Assembly (NCBI GenBank): GCA_029554925.1
Contig: JAKPUV010000315.1
Coordinates: 1 to 13,580, forward strand
Source of the DNA: Candidatus Hydrogenedentota bacterium
GTDB taxonomy: Bacteria > Hydrogenedentota > Hydrogenedentia > Hydrogenedentales > CAITNO01
Direction: 5' to 3'
DNA length: 13,580 bases
Numbering within the stretch: position 1 is the first letter of the stretch; each line of letters starts with the position of its first letter. A program made the translations under genes and the position numbers. The notes beneath the pieces are model-generated. The model was given only the letters and a program-made list of their open reading frames with translations. It did no database searches and was not told the origin of the DNA. Positions 7,263 to 13,580 of this stretch are shown piece by piece.

Positions 7263-9428
7263 ATGAAATCCCTGATGCTCCGCGCGGCCCTGTGCGCCGC
7301 CCTCGCCCTGTGCGCGCCGTCCTTTGCGGCGGACCTCGACGCCCTGCTCAAGCCGTTTCCCGCGCAGAACGCGGCGGAACTTGACGCGGCCTGCGCGCCC
7401 CTCATGGCGGGCGGCGCGCCGCTGGTCGCGGAACTCTGCGGCCGCATCCAGCCGGAGGGATCGGCGGACGCCGACATCGCGCCGCGCTACGCCCTCACGG
7501 GCCTCGTGAAGTGGGTCGGAACCCCGGCGAACGCGGCGGGTCGCCCCGCCGTGGCCGCGGGGGTCGCCACCGCCCTGGGCACCGCCGCCGACCCGTCGGT
7601 GAAGGCCTTCCTTGCCGTCCAGTTGCAGTGGATCGGCGGACCGGACGAGGTGCCCGCGCTGGCCGCGCTGCTGGCCGACCCCGCCACGATGGATCCCGCT
7701 GTGTCCGCCCTGGAGTCCATTGGCGGCGACGCCGCCGGCGCGGCGCTGCTGGCCGCCCTTGAAAAGGCGGACACTGCGGGCAAGGCCCGTCTGGTCAAGA
7801 CGCTCGGTGTCATGGGGCATGCCCCCGCAGTGCCCGCCTGCGCGGCCCTCGCCGCCGACGGTGATGCCGCCCTGCGCCTCGCGGCGCTTCAGTCCCTCGC
7901 GGACCTCGGGGCCGTTGAGGGCGTCCAGCCTCTCGTGGACGCGCTGGCACACACCGCCGTCTCCCCCGGGGAACGCGACGCGCTGCTGGCCGCCGCTGAA
8001 AAACTTGGGGAGCGTCTGGCGGCGGGCGGCAAGACGGCGGAGGCGGAAGCTCTCTTCGCCGCGCTGGGGAAACAGCCCGAGACGCACGCGCGCATCGCCG
8101 CCCTGCTCGGAGGGGTTGCCGTGCGCGGACAGAAGGCCGCGCCGGAACTGGCCGCCGCGCTGGACGACCCGGACGCGAAGGTCCGCGGCGCGGCGCTGAA
8201 GGCCGCCGCGGGCCTGGGCGACGCCAAGACCTGCGCGCTTCTCGTGAAGAAGACCAAGGGGCTGCCGCCGGAGGCGAAGGCACAGGCCGTGGCCGCGCTG
8301 GCGCGGTGGGACGACCCCGCCGCGCACAAGGCCGTCGCGGCGGCGGTCGGCGACAAGGACGCGGCCGTGCGCGGCGCGGCTCTGGCCACCATGGACGGCG
8401 CGACGGCGAGGGAAGCCCGGAAGGCGCTTTTCTCCATGGTGCTCAAGGCCGACGAATCCAAGGAGCGCAAGGCCGCCCGCGACGCGCTTATGCGCGTTCC
8501 CGAACCGGAACTTTCCGACGGCGCGGCCAAGGCCCTGGACCGCGCGTCCGCAGACGCGAAGCCCGTCCTGCTGGAGATGCTCCAGGCGCGGGCCATGCCG
8601 GAGCATGCCGACGCGGTGGTGAAACAGCTCGGGGACAAGGACGAGGCGGTCCGTGTGGCCGCGCTGAACGCCCTGGGCGCGATGGCGGAGGAGAAGCACA
8701 TGGCGCGTCTGTACGAGGAACTCCGGGGCGCCGCTTCGGACACCGCGGCCCTCGCCGCGCGCAAGGCGCTCTCGGACACGGCGAACCGGTCCCTCCCGCG
8801 GGTCGCGGACGGCTACCACGCCAGGGCGCGCACGGACCTCCAGGAAGTGACGGACGCCGCGCAGGCAGGCCGCCTGATGGCGCTCATGCTCGATATGAAA
8901 CCCGGGGGCGCGGCCCGCGACCTCTCGGCCTACGCCGTGGCCCGCTATCCGCTGGACGCGCGCAATCAGGCCGCCGCGCTGCTGGGCGACCACCGCGACC
9001 CGTCAGCCCTGCGGGAGCTTGCCGCACTGGCGGGCAATGCCGCCGCGGGGGAAATCCATCCCGCCGTCCTGGAGGCCCTGTGCCGCCAGTTCTCCCGGGC
9101 CGAGGAACAGACCCCGCTCTTCGACGCCATGGCCGCGCTGCTGAGAAACGGCGGGCTGCGGTCGGCGGACGAGAAGCGGCAGGCGCTGAAGGCACTGTCC
9201 GCCAAGCGGCTCGCAAACGCGGCGTCCGCCGCGGCGATGCTGCTGGACGACGCGGAGGTCGCGCAGGACGCGGCGGCGGCGGTGGCCGACATCGCATGCA
9301 TGAAGGGCGAAAAGGACAAGGGGCTGTCCGACGCGGCCAGTCGGACGGCGCTGGAGAAGGCGAAGGGCGTCACGCAGGACGCGGCGGTGCGGGAGCGGAT
9401 CGAGAAGCATCTCGCCGCCGGCAAGTAG
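7263..9428 (+). CDS. Secreted HEAT-repeat protein
   Basis: A 721-residue, Ala-rich exported protein made almost wholly of HEAT/Armadillo-like helical repeats. Residues 1-22 form a signal peptide (MKSLMLRAALCAALALC, cleavage after SFA). Repeat units with the characteristic D-x-x-V/L-R-x-x-A-L core are visible near 200 (GDAALRLAALQSLADLG), 301 (DDPDAKVRGAALKAAAGLGD), 363 (GDKDAAVRGAALATMDG) and 457 (GDKDEAVRVAALNALGAM), with more degenerate ones between. The start at 7263 was chosen because ACAAGGA stands 9 nt upstream and the signal peptide then begins at residue 1. The ATG at 7206 in the same frame would bury it. HEAT solenoids are protein-protein scaffolds, and no enzyme motif is seen. Lying between an oxidoreductase and a glycosidase, it may organise periplasmic enzymes; this is inference. 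Confidence 0.85.
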   Translation: MKSLMLRAALCAALALCAPSFAADLDALLKPFPAQNAAELDAACAPLMAGGAPLVAELCGRIQPEGSADADIAPRYALTGLVKWVGTPANAAGRPAVAAGVATALGTAADPSVKAFLAVQLQWIGGPDEVPALAALLADPATMDPAVSALESIGGDAAGAALLAALEKADTAGKARLVKTLGVMGHAPAVPACAALAADGDAALRLAALQSLADLGAVEGVQPLVDALAHTAVSPGERDALLAAAEKLGERLAAGGKTAEAEALFAALGKQPETHARIAALLGGVAVRGQKAAPELAAALDDPDAKVRGAALKAAAGLGDAKTCALLVKKTKGLPPEAKAQAVAALARWDDPAAHKAVAAAVGDKDAAVRGAALATMDGATAREARKALFSMVLKADESKERKAARDALMRVPEPELSDGAAKALDRASADAKPVLLEMLQARAMPEHADAVVKQLGDKDEAVRVAALNALGAMAEEKHMARLYEELRGAASDTAALAARKALSDTANRSLPRVADGYHARARTDLQEVTDAAQAGRLMALMLDMKPGGAARDLSAYAVARYPLDARNQAAALLGDHRDPSALRELAALAGNAAAGEIHPAVLEALCRQFSRAEEQTPLFDAMAALLRNGGLRSADEKRQALKALSAKRLANAASAAAMLLDDAEVAQDAAAAVADIACMKGEKDKGLSDAASRTALEKAKGVTQDAAVRERIEKHLAAGK

Positions 9429-9438
9429 GGTGAAGTGA

Positions 9439-9480
9439 CGCGCCGCGCCTTCCGAATCCGGAAGGCGCGGCGCGATGTTT
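9439..9480 (+). terminator. Strong intrinsic terminator between HEAT and GH127 genes
   Basis: A perfect 16-bp stem, CGCGCCGCGCCTTCCG (9439-9454) with CGGAAGGCGCGGCGCG (9459-9474), has loop AATC and is followed by ATGTTTT. It begins 10 nt after the HEAT stop codon. The T-tract is short, so readthrough into the glycosidase gene is possible. In that case it would set a lower expression level for that gene. Confidence 0.75.
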
Positions 9481-9521
9481 TGGGTGAAGCGGCGCTACGG
9501 GCGACCAGGAGGGCGTGTGCC

Positions 9522-11351
9522 ATGAAGACCGGTGCGTGCGGATGGCGGGCGGCGGGGCTTCTTGTTGCGCTGGCGGCGGGGGCCGCGGCGCAGGAGTTCT
9601 CGGCGCTGGATGTGCGGGCGGTGAAGGTCGGGGGCGAGGCGGGGCGGCGCATCGCCGTCACGGTGGAGAACAACCTGCTCCAGCTCGACATGGAGAAGGA
9701 TTTTCTCAAGCCGTTCCAGAAAAAGGCCGCCCCCGGCGGCTATGTGGGGCTGGGCAAGACGCTGGACGCCATGGCGCGGCTCGCCGCGCACACGGGCAAC
9801 GCCGACCTGACTGCCCTCCACCGGAAGACGGTGGACGCCGTGCTGGCGGCGCAGGAGCCCGACGGCTACATCGGCATGATGGCTCCGGAGGCCCGGATCG
9901 GAAAACTCTGGGACGTGCATGAGATGGCCTACCTGCTTCTCGGCCTCTGCACGGACTACGCCTATTTCCGTGAGAAGCCCTCGCTGGACGCCGCCGTGCG
10001 CCTCGCCGGATACCTGCGCGAGGGGCTGATGCGCGACCCGCGGCCCGTGTTGGGCGGAGGGGAACTGGGGCCGAACATGCCGGACACGGGGCTGGAGGAG
10101 GCGCTGCTGGCCCTGGCCGACCAGACCGGTGACCCGGCGTGGCGCGACTTCGCGCGCGAATACCGGCCCCTGACCGACTGGAACCGCCCCATTGTGCTGG
10201 GCCGCCACGGCGTGGTCGAGGGCCACGCCTACGCGTACGTGGACAAGTGCCTCGCCCAGCTTCGCCTCGACCTCACGGACCATCTCCCAACGCTCACCGG
10301 ACCCTCCGAGAATGTCATGCACTTTCTCCTGCGCGAGGACGGCCTGGTGGTTTCCGGCTCCTGCGGTGACCATGAGTGCTGGCATGACACGCAGTCCGGG
10401 GGCACCAACCTCGCCGAGACCTGCACCACCGCCTACCTCATGCGTTTCTGGGACCAGCTCCTCCGCCGCACCGGCGCGGCGGGCTACGGCGACCTCATCG
10501 AGCGCGCCCTGCACAACGCCCTTTTCGCCGCGCAGTCCCCGGACGGGCGGCGCATCCGCTACTACACCCCCTTTGAGACGAAACGCGCCTATTTCGACGG
10601 GGACACCTACTGCTGCCCGTGCAACTACCGCCGCATCGTCTCCGAACTGCCCGCCATGATCGCCTACCGCGCCCCCGGCGGGCTGGCGGTCAGCCTGTAC
10701 ACGCCCTCGGAAATCCGCTTTGACACGGAGGACGGCGTGGCCGTCACGGTCACCCAGGAGACCGCCTATCCCTCGGACGGCGCGGTGACCCTGCGCGTGG
10801 CCCCGGAGAAGCCCGTCACCTTCACCCTGCGGCTGCGGAAACCCGCGTGGTGCGCCAACGCGCGGTGGCTCCTGAACGGCCAGACCCCCGGCGGCGAGAC
10901 GTTTGAAAAGGGGTTCTTCACCCTCACCCGGCAGTGGACCGCCGGGGACACGGTCCGGGCGGAGTTCGACATGCCCTTCCGCCTCGTGCGCGGACGCCGC
11001 ACGCAGGAGGGGCGCGCCGCGGTCATGCGGGGCCCCGTCGTCTTCGGCTTCAACCCCGCGCGCAACCCGGACTTCGAGGACATGGAACCGCGCCTGTTCG
11101 TTCTGGACACATTGGCGGGGATCGTGTCGTCCCCCGATGACGCCGTCCGGCCCGGCGGCCAGACCTGCACCGTCCGTGTATGGGAACCCGGCGCGTGGTA
11201 TCCGTCCGCGCCCACCCGGGAGGCTGTCCTCACCGAATACGCCGATCCCGGCCTGGAGAACCTGTACTTCACGGTGCCCAACCCACAGGATCCCGCGCTG
11301 GTCGAGGACGAGTTCGTCACCGGCCTCGGGGAGTGCCTCAGCATTCCCTGA
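9522..11351 (+). CDS. Secreted GH127-like (DUF1680) cysteine glycosidase
   Basis: A 609-residue exported protein resembling beta-L-arabinofuranosidases of GH127. Residues 1-23 are a signal peptide ending AAA before QEF. The (alpha/alpha)6 barrel contains GKTLDAMARLAAHTG and AAQEPDGYIGMM. The zinc-thiolate site is preserved: Glu299 and Cys301 in LAETCTTAYL, and Cys364-Cys365 in DTYCCPCNYRR. By comparison with HypBA1 of Bifidobacterium, Cys364 should be the nucleophile, and Glu285 in GDHECWH is the candidate acid/base. C-terminal beta-sandwich segments follow (FTLRLRKPAWCANARWLLNG). The start at 9522 has AGGAGGG 8 nt upstream. A longer open frame beginning near 9435 is rejected because it would translate the terminator hairpin. 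Known members remove terminal beta-arabinofuranose, but many DUF1680 proteins are uncharacterised, so the linkage is uncertain. Confidence 0.85.
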   Translation: MKTGACGWRAAGLLVALAAGAAAQEFSALDVRAVKVGGEAGRRIAVTVENNLLQLDMEKDFLKPFQKKAAPGGYVGLGKTLDAMARLAAHTGNADLTALHRKTVDAVLAAQEPDGYIGMMAPEARIGKLWDVHEMAYLLLGLCTDYAYFREKPSLDAAVRLAGYLREGLMRDPRPVLGGGELGPNMPDTGLEEALLALADQTGDPAWRDFAREYRPLTDWNRPIVLGRHGVVEGHAYAYVDKCLAQLRLDLTDHLPTLTGPSENVMHFLLREDGLVVSGSCGDHECWHDTQSGGTNLAETCTTAYLMRFWDQLLRRTGAAGYGDLIERALHNALFAAQSPDGRRIRYYTPFETKRAYFDGDTYCCPCNYRRIVSELPAMIAYRAPGGLAVSLYTPSEIRFDTEDGVAVTVTQETAYPSDGAVTLRVAPEKPVTFTLRLRKPAWCANARWLLNGQTPGGETFEKGFFTLTRQWTAGDTVRAEFDMPFRLVRGRRTQEGRAAVMRGPVVFGFNPARNPDFEDMEPRLFVLDTLAGIVSSPDDAVRPGGQTCTVRVWEPGAWYPSAPTREAVLTEYADPGLENLYFTVPNPQDPALVEDEFVTGLGECLSIP

Positions 11352-11375
11352 GCAGCTTTCTTCCCCCTCTGCGGG

Positions 11376-11396
11376 AATCCGCGTCATCTGCGGATT
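11376..11396. repeat. Short inverted repeat AATCCGC/GCGGATT
   Basis: AATCCGC (11376-11382) and GCGGATT (11390-11396) form a 7-bp stem with a 7-nt loop, 25 nt after the GH127 stop. There is no T-tract on the plus strand. The surrounding text (TCTGCGG, CGTCATCTGCGGATTAAA) resembles short dispersed intergenic repeats that I know from environmental bacterial genomes. It could also weakly help end transcription of the glycosidase gene. Confidence 0.45.
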
Positions 11397-11406
11397 AAAT
11401 AGAGAC

Positions 11407-11464
11407 TGGCGCCATCGCTCGGGTTGAGAGGGGGAGGGGGGTAGGCGATTAAGCGATGGCGCCA
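11407..11464. repeat. Perfect 13-bp inverted repeat with purine-rich spacer
   Basis: TGGCGCCATCGCT (11407-11419) and AGCGATGGCGCCA (11452-11464) match perfectly. Each arm contains the 8-bp palindrome TGGCGCCA. The 32-nt spacer holds a purine run (GAGAGGGGGAGGGGGG). It lies between the convergent ends of the GH127 gene and the microprotein gene, so it may stop transcription from both sides. It could also be the remnant of a small mobile or dispersed element. Confidence 0.6.
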
Positions 11465-11466
11465 TG

Positions 11467-11500
11467 AAAAACGTGCCGTGCGCGGCGGTCAGGCCGCCGC
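11467..11500 (-). terminator. Possible terminator of the microprotein gene
   Basis: GCGGCGG (11482-11488) and CCGCCGC (11494-11500) form a 7-bp GC stem with loop TCAGG (plus-strand reading), 14 nt after the microprotein stop. On the minus strand five T residues follow (11467-11471), but 10 nt after the stem, so it is a weak example. Confidence 0.4.
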
Positions 11501-11514
11501 CACGGGGAATCGCG

Positions 11515-11616
11515 TCACTCCTCGGCGCCGCCGCCGAACAGGCCGCCGAAGAAGCCCACGATGGACGCCCAAATGCTCTCGAAGAACGCGACGATCTGCT
11601 CCCACAACGCTTCCAT
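11515..11616 (-). CDS. 33-residue amphipathic acidic microprotein
   Basis: A short gene not recognised as any named family. The ATG at 11616 has AAGGAG (11624-11629) 7 nt upstream within an A-rich leader, one of the best ribosome sites in the window, and the frame ends in TGA at 11515. Of the 32 codons after the start, 30 end in G or C, as in the neighbouring genes. The peptide begins MEALWEQIVAFF and ends in a Gly-rich stretch and two Glu. Hydrophobic residues 4, 5, 8, 9, 11, 12, 15, 16, 19, 20, 22 and 23 (including Trp5, Trp16 and four Phe) fall on one face of a helix, with Glu6, Gln7, Glu13, Ser14 and Ser18 opposite. It has five Glu and no Lys or Arg. A membrane-associated or self-assembling helical peptide is likely. 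Alternatives are a small subunit of a membrane complex, a modulin-like peptide or a type I toxin. Confidence 0.7.
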   Translation of the reverse strand: MEALWEQIVAFFESIWASIVGFFGGLFGGGAEE

Positions 11617-11623
11617 TTTCTTT

Positions 11624-11650
11624 CTCCTTTTGTTTCAGACCGGCTGAAAC
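11624..11650 (-). promoter_or_regulatory. Leader hairpin touching the microprotein ribosome site
   Basis: On the minus strand GTTTCAG (11644-11650) pairs perfectly with CTGAAAC (11632-11638) around a 5-nt loop. The stem ends 2 nt before AAGGAG (11624-11629). Such a stem could shield or expose the ribosome site, stabilise the 5' end, or be a protein-binding operator. No clear promoter boxes were found in the stretch from 11651 to 11742. Confidence 0.5.
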
Positions 11651-11744
11651 CCTTGCCAGTCTTTCGTGACGATCACCCGTTGACCGTCCTCGCCCAACAA
11701 TACCCGCCACCGGGTCGGGTGTTACGTGGCGCGGGGGGGGAGCG

Positions 11745-11778
11745 AAAAAAAACGGCGGGGACCTGTCCGTCCCCGCCG
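11745..11778 (-). terminator. Strong rho-independent terminator after the GDYXXLXY gene
   Basis: TCCCCGCCG-type arms CGGCGGGGA (11753-11761) and TCCCCGCCG (11770-11778) form a perfect 9-bp stem with an 8-nt loop, 15 nt after the stop codon. On the minus strand the stem is followed at once by eight T residues (11745-11752). It separates the DUF2157/GDYXXLXY pair from the microprotein gene downstream. Confidence 0.85.
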
Positions 11779-11793
11779 GTGGAGGCGCGCGGT

Positions 11794-12384
11794 TCAGCCG
11801 CCGGGTTCAGTCTTTTCGGCGTCTTCTGCATGCTCCCGGAGGTATTCCAGCACCGGCTTGCCGTCGAGATAGAGCTCCTCCAGCACGGCGGTCTCGCCAA
11901 GAACACGGACGGTCACATGGGCGTCCCTCGGCCGCATGTTTCTGTCCCTTCCGGTGATCACCCGCTCCACCTCAGGAGCCCTGTCTTCGTTCAGATAGTA
12001 TCTGTCGAAGGGATAGGAGAAGGTCGTCCTGCCCCCGTCAACACTGCCCCACGTGCGGACTTTCAGGGAGGGCGCGTCTTTGGGGCGGACCCAGTGGAGG
12101 GCGGCGGGCTCCACGAATCCCTCCGCGTCGAGCGAGTAGGTGATCCAGGCATCATGCTTTCCGCCCGCCCGCACCGGGCGCGTCCCGGGCGCGGCAACCT
12201 CCCCGGAAAGGTTTAGCCGCACGTAGCGCCCCATGAAGGGGTTCACGGGGTCAATGGGAGCGCACCGGATCTTGAGCTGAACGCCCCGCGCGCGCACCAT
12301 GACCTGGTCAAGGGCCATCCGCGCCGGGACGGCAAGCTGGGCGAGGGCCAGCGCGCCCAGCAGCACCAGTTTCAGGGATTTCAT
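11794..12384 (-). CDS. GDYXXLXY-domain protein (variant motif)
   Basis: A 196-residue protein with an N-terminal hydrophobic segment (about 3-20) that is either a membrane anchor or a signal peptide, placing the rest outside the cytoplasm. The GDYXXLXY domain is recognised from APIDPVNPFMGRYVRLNL (42-59), where the family normally has a DP pair followed by G-D-Y-x-x-L-x-Y. Here Asp is replaced by Arg53 and the last Tyr by Leu59. A second family-like block is YPFDRYYLNEDRAPEVE in the C-terminal half. Its ATG overlaps the stop of the DUF2157 gene by 4 nt (ATGA), and GGGAGGA lies just before, so the two are translationally coupled. In other bacteria the same pair, often with a DUF4401 protein, forms a recurrent module of unknown function. 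No reaction can be assigned. Confidence 0.8.
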   Translation of the reverse strand: MKSLKLVLLGALALAQLAVPARMALDQVMVRARGVQLKIRCAPIDPVNPFMGRYVRLNLSGEVAAPGTRPVRAGGKHDAWITYSLDAEGFVEPAALHWVRPKDAPSLKVRTWGSVDGGRTTFSYPFDRYYLNEDRAPEVERVITGRDRNMRPRDAHVTVRVLGETAVLEELYLDGKPVLEYLREHAEDAEKTEPGG

Positions 12385-13580
12385 AAGGCGTCCTCCCGTG
12401 CGGTTTGGGCCGTCCGGCGGCCCGCCAGCAGGTTGACCACGAGAAACGCGGCCCCCGCCCCGACGAAGGCGATTCCCTTGGCAAGCAGCCCAATGTCCGA
12501 GTCGAAGAAACGGCAGGCCATCAACGCAGCCAGCAGGGCCAGTCCGGCGTTCATGCGGAGGAACAGCCCGTCGCGGAACCCAAGCAGAATCCAGGACAGC
12601 CCCGCTCCGGCCACCAGCAGGTTCATGGCCAGTGCGGGAATCTCGCCCAGATCATAGGCGGCGAAAGGCCAGGAGAGCGCCGTCACGGGAACCATCAGGA
12701 GGACGGGTATGTCAGCCTTTCCGAAAAGGCGGAAGTTTCTCCGGACGGCCAGGGCGGAGAGCGCCGCCAGCGCGATGCACACGCCGACGGTGACCATGGC
12801 GTCATCCAGCCGGTCCGCGTTGAACCAGCGGGTGCGGTGCATGTCGCGGAAGGTCATCATGAGCGCCGTGACCGCGAGGACGGCCACCAGCAGGTTTCCC
12901 GTGCGGGTTTCCTTCTCCGCGCTCAGACGCAGGAACACCCACAGCGCCGTGACGGCGGACACCACGCCGAACGTGGTCACTGGTGCCCCCGATTTCCCCA
13001 GGATGATCAACAGGCCGGGGATCATCGTGGCCGCCAGCGCGGGCGTCACCACGGCGACACGGGCCGCGACGCCCCGGCGAGCGGCCCACCACAGGTGCGG
13101 GAGCACGGCGGCCATGAGCGTCCAGTAAATGAGCGCAAGGGAGGCGGTGCTCTGGGTGCCCGCGTAGGTGGTCCAGCTGAGGATGCCCGCCAGCGCCAGC
13201 ACGATGGCCGTGGAGGAGTTGAGCAGGTGCGCCGCCGGGATTCCCAGCACCAGCCACATCAGGAGGAAATCGTCCAGCTCCCCCTGGATGTGCCAGGTTT
13301 GGCTGACCAGGGCGATGCATGCGCCCACACTCAGCACCCACCACGCCGCCGCCCCCTCGCGCCAGGCCCAGGAGTCGCCCCGTTTCAGGATCACCCACGC
13401 CGCCAGGGCCTGTCCGAAGAGCAGGGGGGCGAAGGCGAGGCCCGTCTTGGCCGCGCGCGGCAGGGAATCCCAGTTGTGCGCGAAGATCAGGATGACCCCC
13501 AGCCCCACACACGCCGCGCCCAGCCCCGCGAGAATCCCCATGAGCAGACTGCGGCCGAACACCTGCCCGGGCGGCCCGTA
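12381..13580 (-). CDS. DUF2157 multi-pass membrane protein (5' end outside window)
   Basis: At least 400 codons, cut by the right edge. The frame is open to the last base of the window, so the GTG at 13560-13562 need not be the start, and family members usually have a soluble N-terminal part before the first membrane segment. The visible part has about eleven hydrophobic segments. The family is recognised from GVILIFAHNWDSLPRAAKTG in the first helix and loop, and from WAWREGAAAWWVLSVGACIALVSQTWHI with its WHIQGE continuation. It is an inner-membrane protein with no catalytic motif visible. It overlaps the GDYXXLXY gene by 4 nt and must form a unit with it. Function of the family is unknown; roles in sensing or envelope assembly are guesses. 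Confidence 0.8.
   Translation of the reverse strand, partial: YGPPGQVFGRSLLMGILAGLGAACVGLGVILIFAHNWDSLPRAAKTGLAFAPLLFGQALAAWVILKRGDSWAWREGAAAWWVLSVGACIALVSQTWHIQGELDDFLLMWLVLGIPAAHLLNSSTAIVLALAGILSWTTYAGTQSTASLALIYWTLMAAVLPHLWWAARRGVAARVAVVTPALAATMIPGLLIILGKSGAPVTTFGVVSAVTALWVFLRLSAEKETRTGNLLVAVLAVTALMMTFRDMHRTRWFNADRLDDAMVTVGVCIALAALSALAVRRNFRLFGKADIPVLLMVPVTALSWPFAAYDLGEIPALAMNLLVAGAGLSWILLGFRDGLFLRMNAGLALLAALMACRFFDSDIGLLAKGIAFVGAGAAFLVVNLLAGRRTAQTAREDAL

Noticed and set aside
7173..8993. Minus-strand 606-codon frame antisense to the HEAT gene
   Set aside because: Arg/Gly/His-rich composition typical of GC shadow frames; the HEAT reading shows clear repeats and a signal peptide.
9435..9521. 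Upstream extension of the GH127 gene
   Set aside because: It would encode the terminator hairpin as an Arg-rich leader ahead of a clear signal peptide; AGGAGGG points to 9522.
9495..11465. Minus-strand 656-codon frame antisense to the GH127 gene
   Set aside because: The GH127 reading has a signal peptide, ribosome site and catalytic residues; the antisense frame is low-complexity with no recognisable fold.
11464..12216. Plus-strand 250-codon frame
   Set aside because: Begins inside the inverted repeat, runs through two terminators, the microprotein and the GDYXXLXY gene, and has no ribosome site or recognisable domain.
1..13580. CRISPR array, tRNA, rRNA, insertion sequence or prophage
   Set aside because: No regularly spaced repeats, cloverleaf sequences, ribosomal RNA stretches or transposase/integrase motifs were seen on either strand.

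Overview
The window is high-GC bacterial DNA, densely coded, with strong GC preference at third codon positions. It has no rRNA, tRNA, CRISPR array, transposase or phage gene. Several traits fit a free-living degrader of complex carbohydrates from the PVC superphylum or Candidatus Hydrogenedentota-like lineages: a heparinase II/III-type lyase with a Cys-rich insert, a Tat-exported Gfo/Idh/MocA oxidoreductase, a GH127-type cysteine glycosidase, a secreted HEAT-repeat protein, and intergenic repeats of the TTCATCGGTG and TCTGCGGATT kinds. The lineage is an inference from gene content and repeats, not from a marker gene.

Layout. Positions 1-399 carry no credible gene. They hold a nested palindrome followed by a T-tract and two oppositely oriented copies of a short TTCATCGGTG repeat. 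From 400 to 5640 all genes lie on the minus strand. Reading in the direction of transcription, these are a small secreted discoidin-like protein (4963-5640) with its own promoter and a strong terminator, then a tightly packed set: an S1P-lyase-like PLP enzyme (3304-4788), a TauE/SafE permease (2515-3297, 6 nt gap) and a secreted heparinase II/III-like lyase (400-2466, 48 nt gap). Between 5641 and 5928 is a divergent promoter region. The plus-strand block 5929-11351 encodes a Tat-signal Gfo/Idh/MocA oxidoreductase, a secreted HEAT-repeat protein and a secreted GH127-like glycosidase. A 16-bp-stem terminator lies between the last two, so the glycosidase is probably expressed at a different level. 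From 11515 to the right edge genes are again on the minus strand: a DUF2157 membrane protein (cut by the window edge), an overlapping GDYXXLXY-domain protein, a strong terminator, and then a 33-residue microprotein with one of the best Shine-Dalgarno sequences in the window.

How the genes work together. The lyase, glycosidase, oxidoreductase and carbohydrate-binding-like protein together suggest extracytoplasmic breakdown and oxidation of acidic or arabinose-containing polysaccharide. The PLP lyase and TauE/SafE permease probably deal with a phospho- or sulfo-substituted amine and its anion. The DUF2157/GDYXXLXY pair is a recurrent membrane module of unknown function. The item most likely to be undescribed is the microprotein at 11515-11616: a strongly amphipathic, acidic, Trp/Phe-rich peptide. 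It lies between two terminators and directly behind a hairpin that touches its ribosome-binding site.
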